A stretch of 64,000 nt of DNA from Dehalobacter sp. (GTDB lineage: Bacteria > Bacillota > Desulfitobacteriia > Desulfitobacteriales > Syntrophobotulaceae). This document shows positions 8,696 through 15,589 of the stretch, in pieces. The notes under the pieces are model-generated. The model worked only from the letters and a program-made list of their open reading frames with translations, did no database searches and was not told the DNA's origin. Location of the stretch: the NCBI GenBank assembly GCA_023667845.1, contig JAMPIU010000143.1, positions 312,574-376,573 of the forward strand. Reading direction: 5' to 3'. The translations under genes were made by a program, and so were the position numbers. Each line of letters starts with the position of its first letter. The stretch's first letter is position 1.

Positions 8696-9187
8696 TCACT
8701 CGATGATGATTTTTCGTATCGTCTGCGCGGGACTGTTCATCGCTCGTGACTGTTCCTTTTGCAAGACACAGAAGACTTTCTCGATGATCGTGAAGAGCAG
8801 GGCTGTTTCATCGGAGGTCAGCTCGGCGAGCACCTTTTGCCCGTATTGCCTGAAGGTCGTAAGAATCTGGCGGATCTGGTTCCTGCCGGATTCATGGAGG
8901 CGGATGGTCACGACCCGTTTGTCGTCGTCATTCCGCTCGCGGCTGAGCAATGCTTGCTTCTCCATGCGGGAGATAATGCCGGTAGCCGTATTCAGCGGGA
9001 CATTCAGATACTGGGCAACCTGCGTCATGGTGACATCCTCTTGACGATACAAAAGCAGCAGGACGAGTAATTCGTTTTTGGTGGCGTTCATCAGAATATT
9101 CGCCCATAGATCACCAGCGATCAGCGGCTTGATCCGGTCGATGAACTGAAATAGGGTATCTTCCATTAAGAGTTTTTCAGCATCCAA
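8696..9187 (-). CDS. MarR-family transcriptional regulator
   Basis: A 163-residue winged-helix protein. The helix-turn-helix reads VTMTQVAQYLNVPLNTATGI and the wing ERNDDDKRVVTIRLHESG, both typical of MarR. It is the first gene of a minus-strand operon with the two ArsA-like ATPases, and a perfect inverted repeat lies just upstream at 9210-9234. It is likely autoregulatory and controls the ATPase genes. The inducer is unknown. Confidence 0.85.
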   Translation of the reverse strand: MDAEKLLMEDTLFQFIDRIKPLIAGDLWANILMNATKNELLVLLLLYRQEDVTMTQVAQYLNVPLNTATGIISRMEKQALLSRERNDDDKRVVTIRLHESGRNQIRQILTTFRQYGQKVLAELTSDETALLFTIIEKVFCVLQKEQSRAMNSPAQTIRKIIIE

Positions 9188-9209
9188 ACTTAGTTCCTCC
9201 TTCGAAGTA

Positions 9210-9234
9210 ATTTAATTCTACATCGGAATTAAAT
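9210..9234. promoter_or_regulatory. MarR operator (inverted repeat)
   Basis: ATTTAATTC and GAATTAAAT are perfect inverted arms separated by seven bases, about 23 bases upstream of the MarR start codon. Position and form fit a MarR-dimer site overlapping the operon promoter. Confidence 0.6.
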
Positions 9235-9267
9235 GGACGTCAAGAGGTAGTTATATGGTTTCGCGAT

Positions 9268-10263
9268 CTAGACCACATATAGGATCGGAACATCTTTAAG
9301 TTTTTGCGCAAGCTGTTCTCTTAAGAATTGCTCTGCTTCCCCCCGCGCTTCAGGACGGTAACAGTATTTTCCTCGGCCGCGCCCGGTCATCAGGGATTTA
9401 TCGTATAATTCCAGCGCATTCGGAAAGGCCTCGGTGTTGATGGCGCGATGCACATAACTGTAGGTCATAAAAATGATTTCAATAAACAAGTGCTTTTTGG
9501 TATTCTCGGAGAGCTTGTCAGCCAATTCATCGATCAGCTGACCATAGAGCGCCTTCCAGTTGTCCGCGAGGACGACGGGGGCAATCAGTATCCCCACTTT
9601 GTATCCGGCGTCACCCATCTGGTTAAGCGCTGCGATCCGTGTTTGCAATGAGGAGGTTCCGAACTCGACTTTTTGGATGATCTCCTGGGGGTTCATACTC
9701 ATGCGCATCAGGATACGGCCCCGATGATTTAAGGGAAGCAAAGGGCCAATATGATCAAATTTGGTTGGAAAGGTCAAAAAGCTTTTTTCGCTCAGACTGA
9801 AGCGCTCGATCGTCCATTCCAGGTTGCCGGTGATGGTATTTTCCAACACCAGATCACTGTTACTGCCGATTTCGAAGACAAGATCTTTATCCGAATTCCG
9901 TGCCGTTTTGAGCAGCTTTTCCATCATTTGCTCCCGGTTGACGAAGAGTCGGAGATAGGAACATTTGTTGTAATTGCAGACCAGATAGCAATAAAGACAC
10001 ATGGCGCTGCAGCCGGAGGACGTATACGGGACCAGGTAATCGGAGACTTTGTGATTAGGTGTATAGGTTAACGATTTTCGGACGCCGATGATAAGATGCC
10101 GCTTCATCCTGGCGAATTCACGGTTTTCATTTTGCCGCAATGACGTAATGTTATTGTGGTTTTCTATTGGAATCCAGGGGATTTGTTGAAATTGATGCTT
10201 TAATTTTTTCCCCAGTTTATAATCAAGGATTGCCGGTTCATAGAAGATTTTATCCGGGACCAT
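9268..10263 (-). CDS. Spore photoproduct lyase-like radical SAM protein
   Basis: A 331-residue protein of the SplB family. The radical SAM cluster motif is CSAMCLYC (Cys85, Cys89, Cys92), followed by further cysteines in CNYNKC as in SplB-type proteins. In the family, SplB repairs the UV thymine dimer (spore photoproduct) using a 5'-deoxyadenosyl radical. The chosen ATG has GGGGTGAG upstream; a GTG/TTG-type extension of 14 residues has none. It may be a true SplB or a related paralogue with another substrate. Confidence 0.75.
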   Translation of the reverse strand: MVPDKIFYEPAILDYKLGKKLKHQFQQIPWIPIENHNNITSLRQNENREFARMKRHLIIGVRKSLTYTPNHKVSDYLVPYTSSGCSAMCLYCYLVCNYNKCSYLRLFVNREQMMEKLLKTARNSDKDLVFEIGSNSDLVLENTITGNLEWTIERFSLSEKSFLTFPTKFDHIGPLLPLNHRGRILMRMSMNPQEIIQKVEFGTSSLQTRIAALNQMGDAGYKVGILIAPVVLADNWKALYGQLIDELADKLSENTKKHLFIEIIFMTYSYVHRAINTEAFPNALELYDKSLMTGRGRGKYCYRPEARGEAEQFLREQLAQKLKDVPILYVV

Positions 10264-10343
10264 AGTCTCACCCCTATTTTTCTGCCTTGAATTCGTATGT
10301 TCCAATTAGTATGTTCCAAAGGGTAGAATTTATTTCGTAATAA

Positions 10344-10502
10344 TTTACGCCCGACACGATAGATGGCGGGCCCATCGGTCAAAGGGGGACATATCGGGTT
10401 AAGCTGCCTTGCGATGATTATGAAGCCGAGTATCTCGTCGACGGCTATCTTTTTTATTTAGATGACTTTGGCTATTACATTGAATCAATCTTAATTCAAT
10501 AA
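10344..10502 (+). pseudogene. C-terminal remnant of an unknown gene
   Basis: An open frame ending in a stop shows protein-like composition (VKLPCDDYEAEYLVDGY, then LFYLDDFGYYIESI) but has no ATG, GTG or TTG start and is preceded by an in-frame stop. It overlaps no other gene and looks like the tail of a small acidic, tyrosine-rich protein whose 5' part was lost. The family is not recognised. Confidence 0.3.
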
Positions 10503-10513
10503 AAAAATAAAGG

Positions 10514-10759
10514 CTATAAAGCCTTCACTTTGTTATCAATGATTTTAATTTGGGCACTGTTTTCCGTCAAATCATCCCGTATCTCTTGTATTGCTTGCCA
10601 GGACATATCTTGCTTTTCGCTGACTTTATCAACTTTGTTCTCGAGTTTTTCAACTTTGTTCTCAAGTCTATCTATTTTGTCACTTAGCGTTTTATTTTCT
10701 ACGCGCAAAGCTTTTTCCATTGAATTTAATTTATCCAGGATTATATCCGATTTATCCAT
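10514..10759 (-). CDS. Small coiled-coil protein
   Basis: An 81-residue, highly charged protein dominated by heptad-like repeats (IDRLENKVEKLENKVDKV, residues about 28-45), predicting a parallel coiled coil. The ATG chosen has AGGAGG at eight bases; a GTG two codons upstream lies too close to that site. Similar short coiled-coil proteins are common in Firmicutes and have no assigned function. Confidence 0.6.
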   Translation of the reverse strand: MDKSDIILDKLNSMEKALRVENKTLSDKIDRLENKVEKLENKVDKVSEKQDMSWQAIQEIRDDLTENSAQIKIIDNKVKAL

Positions 10760-10883
10760 AGGCACGTCCTCCTGACCTTTAGCAATATCATATCACTTTC
10801 CAGTTGTTTGGACAAGAATAGATTGAGGTGAATGGTAAAGGAAAGGGCAAGAATAATCATGTTGTCAGCAGGGTGTCTATCCT

Positions 10884-11285
10884 CTACTGAAGAGCTTTTT
10901 CCTTGATGCTGTGATGTTCTTCTATCCTCTGCTTTAGCTCTTCAACCGTTATGCCTTTTTTTTCAGCTATTTCCTTAAGTTTCGCTTCATCCATTTTTCC
11001 GTGGCCTTTGCAGCATTTACCTTCCGCAATCCGCTTTTTCAGTTCTTCGACCGTAATACCTTTTTTTTGGGCGATCTCCTTGAGCTTTGCCTCTAATCGA
11101 ACTTTAGCTTCTTCCTTAGTAATTCCCTTTTCTTGCGATATTTTGTCGATCATTTTGTCATAGCAGGATGGGGATTGTACGTTCGGACTATTCTGCTCCG
11201 TAGCAGCAATTGCCACGAAAGACAATGACAAAGTAAAAATTAAAGCAACGGTTAGGGATAATGCAATTAACTTTGTTTTGTTAAT
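10884..11285 (-). CDS. Secreted protein with repeated helical motif
   Basis: A protein of about 133 residues with an N-terminal signal peptide (NKTKLIALSLTVALIFTLSL..., cleavage near AIAA). The mature part carries two near-identical repeats of the form AKLKEIAxKKGITVEELKxRI, a third degenerate repeat before them (DKISQEKGITKEEAKVRL), and a Cys-Cys-His linker (KCCKGHGK). The strong GGAGG leads to an ATT codon, seven bases on, as the likely start; the first TTG (11231) would cut the signal peptide. Function unknown; exported metal-binding or surface protein is possible. Confidence 0.6.
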   Translation of the reverse strand: MNKTKLIALSLTVALIFTLSLSFVAIAATEQNSPNVQSPSCYDKMIDKISQEKGITKEEAKVRLEAKLKEIAQKKGITVEELKKRIAEGKCCKGHGKMDEAKLKEIAEKKGITVEELKQRIEEHHSIKEKALQ

Positions 11286-11551
11286 TATAAGCCCTCCTTT
11301 ATTTTAACTTGCCCTTTCCTGTCTTTATTTTGAGCAGCTTAGAAGGAATAATACCTCTAGATGAAAAGAGTCAAACATCTCCATCCGGGCAGATGGCGAA
11401 TATGGAATCTGATTTCATCCAATACAATACCGATTTCCGTCATATAGACTTCGAAGGGTGGCTTATTGAAGTCCTGCATCATTGCAGTACATAGACCATC
11501 CTTATTCTCGCTTTATAAAAATGTGAGAAAAGAACATTAGCTAATAATAAG

Positions 11552-11580
11552 TTGACACAGTAGCTAATATTTTTTATAAT
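11552..11580 (+). promoter_or_regulatory. Consensus sigma-A promoter with flanking direct repeats
   Basis: TTGACA and TATAAT are separated by exactly 17 bases, a perfect housekeeping promoter 39 bases before the Phd-Uma2 gene. The octamer TAGCTAAT occurs just upstream of the -35 (11539) and in the spacer (11561), so the N-terminal Phd domain may repress its own promoter here. Confidence 0.75.
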
Positions 11581-11618
11581 TATACCTAAATTAGTAAATT
11601 CAGGATGAAGGTGATCCT

Positions 11619-12353
11619 ATGCGTATTAACACCACAGATATGCAAAATGCTTTTGGAAAATATCTTTCTCTGGTAGAGAAGGAAGATATTATTATTACAA
11701 AGAACGGCAAGAGTGTTGCCAAACTCATCCGCTATAACGAACCGGACTATTTTCTTGTCCATGAAGAAGCAAATACATATCGATCGACAAAAACGGTGAG
11801 CTATGAAGAATACATGGAGCTGGTAGAGTCCTCTGATCAAAGGTATGAACTGATCGACGGTGAGATTTATCTGTTAGCGTCGCCATCATTCACCCATCAG
11901 GTAGTCGTTAACGAAATTTCAGGTTGTTTTTATAACTATTTTAAGGGAAAACCTTGCCGTTCCTTAACCGCACCGTTGGATGTCCGGCTATTTGGTTATG
12001 CGACGAAGTTCGAAGAAGATCCGAATGTGGTTCAGCCGGATGTCGTCGTGATCTGTGATGAAGACAAGGTGAATGAGAAGAACAAGTATGAAGGTATACC
12101 GACACTGGCGGTCGAAGTCTTGTCGCCATCCACCAAAGCCAAAGATCTGGTTGCAAAATTAAATCTCTATATGAAAAGCGGCGTTTTAGAATACTGGGTT
12201 GTAAACCCGGAAAACAAAAGTATTCTTCAATATTCTTTTTCAAAAGAAAGGGATATAGACAATCTAAGGAGTCTCCAGCAGGGAGATACGATTCAATCGA
12301 CTGTCTTTCCGGATTTGGAGATACCTTTACCTGATATTTTTTCTGAGATTTAG
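11619..12353 (+). CDS. Phd/YefM-like antitoxin domain fused to Uma2 nuclease-like domain
   Basis: A 244-residue two-domain protein. Residues 1-45 (MRINTTDMQNAFGKYLSLV.., IIITKNGKSVAKLI) are a Phd/YefM-type DNA-binding antitoxin domain. Residues from about 65 on are a Uma2 (DUF820) PD-(D/E)xK-like domain with YELIDGEIYLL, VVQPDVVVI, AVEVLSPSTKAKDLVAKL and EYWVVNP. No separate toxin gene is adjacent. The fusion joins a promoter-binding module to a restriction-like fold. Its biological role is not established. Confidence 0.8.
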   Translation: MRINTTDMQNAFGKYLSLVEKEDIIITKNGKSVAKLIRYNEPDYFLVHEEANTYRSTKTVSYEEYMELVESSDQRYELIDGEIYLLASPSFTHQVVVNEISGCFYNYFKGKPCRSLTAPLDVRLFGYATKFEEDPNVVQPDVVVICDEDKVNEKNKYEGIPTLAVEVLSPSTKAKDLVAKLNLYMKSGVLEYWVVNPENKSILQYSFSKERDIDNLRSLQQGDTIQSTVFPDLEIPLPDIFSEI

Positions 12354-12391
12354 CTGCCGGAAAAATTAGCAATAAGTAGGTGTTTATATTA

Positions 12392-12586
12392 ATGGATGGA
12401 AATAACCGTGCCGATATTAAGCCCGGTACACACGTTTTTATCGTACAAAAACAAGATCAGCGAACAGAAAAATTGACCGAAGGAATCGTTAAAGATATTC
12501 TAACCAATTCATCGAATCATCCTCATGGAATTAAAGTCCGGCTAAGTAATGGCATTGTAGGCCGAGTAAAACAAATCATTCCCTAG
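12392..12586 (+). CDS. ywbE: YwbE family protein
   Basis: A 64-residue protein matching the YwbE (DUF2196) family in size and motif: NRADIKPGTHVFIVQKQDQR, then LTEGIVKDILTNS, HPHGIKVRL, GIVGRVKQI. It is a small beta-barrel of unknown function, widespread in Firmicutes. The ATG with AGGTG nine bases upstream is preferred over the GTG four codons earlier. It converges on the pseudouridine synthase gene with a gap of two bases. Confidence 0.85.
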   Translation: MDGNNRADIKPGTHVFIVQKQDQRTEKLTEGIVKDILTNSSNHPHGIKVRLSNGIVGRVKQIIP

Positions 12587-12588
12587 GA

Positions 12589-13512
12589 TTACTTATTTTG
12601 TTTTTTATGAAAAAGACTCAAGAACTCTTTAGGAATCGGACTTTCAAAATGCATAATTTCATTGGTTACCGGATGCTTGAAAGCCAGGATGTGAGCATGA
12701 AGTCCTAACCGGTTGATGCTGCTCTTTACTCCTCCATATTTTATATCCCCGATAACACTGTGCCCGATGTCTTGCATATGAATACGTATTTGATTTTTGC
12801 GGCCGGTCTCCAGTTTTACCTCCAATAAAGAATAGGAATTGTTTTTTTCCAATACCTTGTAATGGGTCACGGCTTTTTGCCCACCATTGGGAGTCTTGCT
12901 GGAGTACATTCGAAGCGCTTTATTTTCTGTTAACCAAGAGGTAATAGTCCCTTGATCATCGGTTAGGGGACCATGAACAACCACGGCATAACTTCTTTCC
13001 AGAACAACTTCCTTCCAGGCGTTTTGGAGCTTTTCCTTTATCTCTTCGCTTTTGGCAAACATCATGACCCCGGAGGTTTCTTTATCCAGCCGATGTACAA
13101 CAAAAACCCGACTCTGACTATCTCTTTTTTTGATATGTGTACTTAAAACATTATAAGCTGTTAATTCCTTTTCTCTGTCGGTCGCGATTGAAAGCATTCC
13201 GGCAGGTTTTTCTATGATGATAAGATATTCATCTTCAAAGAAAATCTTTAGCCCCAGGGGCTTGAGCTCTCTTCTTTCTTGATAGACTTTGCTCCGATTA
13301 ATGTTAACCTTTTGACCTGCAACCAACGGATAGTTAAACAAAGTTGTTACCTCGCCGTCTACAGAAATCTGGCGATGGGAGAGAAGTGACTTGATAGAGT
13401 TTCTCCCTTGTTGTGGCAACTGAGCAATAAGGAATTTTAACAATTCATTTTCTTTATCAACGATAAGGGAAGTTTGTTTCTCAGGACGATGTTTGGTATT
13501 TGCTTTTTTCAT
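12589..13512 (-). CDS. RluD-type 23S rRNA pseudouridine synthase family protein
   Basis: A 307-residue protein. An S4-like RNA-binding segment lies near residues 40-75 (LLSHRQISVDGEVTTLF). The catalytic motif is HRLDKETSGVMMF, in which Asp is the nucleophile that isomerises uridine, and the later blocks RKNQIRIHM and GLHAHILAF are typical of the RluA/RluD class. Which RNA position it modifies cannot be told from this sequence. Confidence 0.9.
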   Translation of the reverse strand: MKKANTKHRPEKQTSLIVDKENELLKFLIAQLPQQGRNSIKSLLSHRQISVDGEVTTLFNYPLVAGQKVNINRSKVYQERRELKPLGLKIFFEDEYLIIIEKPAGMLSIATDREKELTAYNVLSTHIKKRDSQSRVFVVHRLDKETSGVMMFAKSEEIKEKLQNAWKEVVLERSYAVVVHGPLTDDQGTITSWLTENKALRMYSSKTPNGGQKAVTHYKVLEKNNSYSLLEVKLETGRKNQIRIHMQDIGHSVIGDIKYGGVKSSINRLGLHAHILAFKHPVTNEIMHFESPIPKEFLSLFHKKQNK

Positions 13513-13776
13513 CTGTTAACCCCTTCATAATCATATTATTTTGAGTAAGCGAAGATCTTTCCAGAAGATAATTGCCATTATGTATAAAAAAACTCTGGCA
13601 TTTTAGTATTAGCTATTATTGAATAAATAGCAATAGGCTAGATCTTCTATCAGCCAATTGGCCTCCTATGTATTTCTCGTCAGGTATTGTCGGGATATCA
13701 AAGGAAGAATAAGAGAAGAAATAAATTTTAACCTCAAATGATTGCATTTAATCTGTTGATGGTATAAAATACCAAT

Positions 13777-13790
13777 AGAACATATGTTCT
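13777..13790. promoter_or_regulatory. LexA (SOS) box candidate
   Basis: AGAACATATGTTCT is a perfect palindrome matching the Gram-positive LexA operator form GAAC-N4-GTTC. It follows a TATAAA-like -10 at 13763 and precedes a 30-codon open frame with a RBS-like GAGAGG. No complete SOS gene follows. Confidence 0.5.
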
Positions 13791-13814
13791 AAGAGAGGCA
13801 AAAAGAGGTTACTA

Positions 13815-13907
13815 ATGGAACAATCATTCGGCGGTCCCTTAAAGCTGGAGATCTTAGAAAAGTATTTTGATTTTTACCCCCAAGCTTTAAAGAAACAAAA
13901 TTTTTGA
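13815..13907 (+). pseudogene. Truncated 5' remnant of an SOS-controlled gene
   Basis: A 30-codon frame (MEQSFGGPLKLEILEKYFDF...) begins 25 bases after the LexA-box candidate and ends early at a TGA. It looks like the start of a larger protein. Further protein-like sequence in another frame follows up to the YafY-type start at 13992. The rest of the 13513-13991 interval shows no other gene. Confidence 0.3.
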
Positions 13908-13991
13908 GCCAATTCTAGGGGAAATAACCCGGTTATTTTTATTGAGAGTTATAGCGCCGGTAAAAATCTGACATGGAAAGACGGTGAAACG

Positions 13992-14906
13992 ATGAAGATC
14001 AACCGGCTTTTGGAAATGATAATTCTTTTACTGAATAAAGGGACCATCACTGCCGGTGAACTCTCCGACCGGTTTCAGGTATCTGTGCGGACGATTTACC
14101 GGGATATTGATATTCTATCCACGTCCGGGGTTCCGGTGGTGATGACCAGAGGTAACGGTGGGGGAATATCGCTGCTGGAGGAGTATTCTCTGAGCAAGGT
14201 CATGATCAGTGAGCAGGAGAGGGACGGTTTGCTGCTTGCTTTGCAGACCCTGCAGGCTACCAGGTATCCGCAAAGTGAGGATATCCTGGCAAAGTTGGGA
14301 GTGGTGTTAAAAAAGCCCTCCCGCAAGGATTGGGTCGAGATCGATTTCTCTTATTCGAACAGCACGCCCAATGAGAAGAATAAATTCAACGATATTAAAG
14401 AAGCGATTTGGCAGCACAGGGTAATTTCTTTTGATTATGTAAATTCTAATGGCCTAAAAAGCAGCCGTTCGGCTGAGCCGGAAAGGCTGCTGTACAAAAG
14501 TCATACCTGGTATTTAATTGCTTACTGCCGCAAGCGGGAAGAGCACCGCATTTTTCGTCTGACAAGAGTTAAAAACGTCACGGTCTTGGAAGAGCCATTT
14601 ACCCCGAGGCTTTGTCCGGAATGGGAAGAAGAGGCAAGCGGCCTACCGGATTCTGTCCATCTAAAACTAAAGTTTCAGCCCAGGATCTTAAACCGGATTT
14701 ACGATGATTTTGCCGAGGAACTCATTCAGAAAAATGAGGACGGCACTTTGGTCGTCGAGGTGGACTTTCCGGAAGATGAGTGGGTCTATGGCTATATCCT
14801 TTCTTTCGGCAGCTATGTTGAAGTATTGGAGCCCGTACATATCCGGCGAATCGTTACCGAACGGTTAAAACAGGCTTTAGAAAAATACGAAACTCCTCAA
14901 ATATGA
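13992..14906 (+). CDS. YafY-type WYL-domain transcriptional regulator
   Basis: A 304-residue regulator. An N-terminal HTH_11 domain (residues about 5-60, GELSDRFQVSVRTIYRDIDIL) is followed by a WYL domain (about 135-215, ISFDYVNSNG ... WYLIAYCRKREEHRIFRLTRV) and a WCX-like C-terminus (VDFPEDEWVYGYILSFG). WYL proteins sense ligands, often nucleic acid or nucleotides. The next gene, a GyrI-like protein, follows after 84 bases and is a likely target. Confidence 0.88.
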   Translation: MKINRLLEMIILLLNKGTITAGELSDRFQVSVRTIYRDIDILSTSGVPVVMTRGNGGGISLLEEYSLSKVMISEQERDGLLLALQTLQATRYPQSEDILAKLGVVLKKPSRKDWVEIDFSYSNSTPNEKNKFNDIKEAIWQHRVISFDYVNSNGLKSSRSAEPERLLYKSHTWYLIAYCRKREEHRIFRLTRVKNVTVLEEPFTPRLCPEWEEEASGLPDSVHLKLKFQPRILNRIYDDFAEELIQKNEDGTLVVEVDFPEDEWVYGYILSFGSYVEVLEPVHIRRIVTERLKQALEKYETPQI

Positions 14907-14990
14907 CATCCTATTGTCAATACGTTCCAGTAAGATAGAGGTAGTGAAAACTTAATGGAACAATAATATTTGAAAGGGAGAAAAAGTGTC

Positions 14991-15455
14991 ATGATGTTTC
15001 AAGTTGAACTCTTGGAGCGTAAAGCTCAGCCTGCTCTGGTGGTCAGAGCGAAAACGGCCGTGGCCGAACTGCCGAAAGTGATCGGCGAAAGCTATGGGAA
15101 GATCATGGGGTATCTGAATGAACTCGGTGTCCAGCCGATCGATGCTCCATATACCGCCTACTACAACCTGGATATGGAAAACTTGGATGTAGAAATGGGG
15201 TTTCCCGTTGCTAAGCTTTTCCCGGATAAGGAGGACATTCATGCTCGGGAGATTCCAGCCGGCAAATTTGCCAGCTGCATTTACAAAGGACCCTATAGCG
15301 GGATGGAGCAGCCTTATAACGAAATGTTCCGCTGGATCGAAGAAAATGGCTGCAAACCGGCAGGCGAGTATTACGAATACTACTATAATGCCCCCAGCGA
15401 TGTTCCGGAGAGTGAACTTCTGACCAAAATTGTAATGCCGGTTATTCAAAAATAA
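14991..15455 (+). CDS. GyrI-like small-molecule-binding domain protein
   Basis: A 154-residue stand-alone effector-binding domain of the AraC/GyrI type. The pattern LERKAQPALVVRAKT, then DMENLDVEMGFPV, GKFASCIYKGPYSGM and the end TKIVMPV fit this SRPBCC-like fold. It binds hydrophobic compounds or DNA gyrase in known members. The ATG with AAAGGGAG upstream is chosen over an earlier TTG. Pairing with a YafY regulator is common. Confidence 0.82.
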   Translation: MMFQVELLERKAQPALVVRAKTAVAELPKVIGESYGKIMGYLNELGVQPIDAPYTAYYNLDMENLDVEMGFPVAKLFPDKEDIHAREIPAGKFASCIYKGPYSGMEQPYNEMFRWIEENGCKPAGEYYEYYYNAPSDVPESELLTKIVMPVIQK

Positions 15456-15469
15456 AATCCTGGATTCGC

Positions 15470-15504
15470 AAAACCTCCTTACAATTTTTTTGTTTGGAGG
15501 TTTT
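15470..15504 (+). terminator. Terminator hairpin after the GyrI-like gene
   Basis: AAAACCTCC and GGAGGTTTT are perfect nine-base arms around a T-rich 17-base loop. The downstream T run is only the four T of the arm. Confidence 0.55.
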
Positions 15505-15589
15505 ACATCTATTTACATGAGAGGAAAACATATCAACTAGTGGTGAAAGGAATGAATATAGTACAATTCTCTTATGGAAACATCATGAT

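Noticed and set aside
11309-11494. 61-codon frame before the Phd-Uma2 gene
   Set aside because: No ribosome site, no recognised motif, and low-quality composition; possibly noncoding or a decayed tail.
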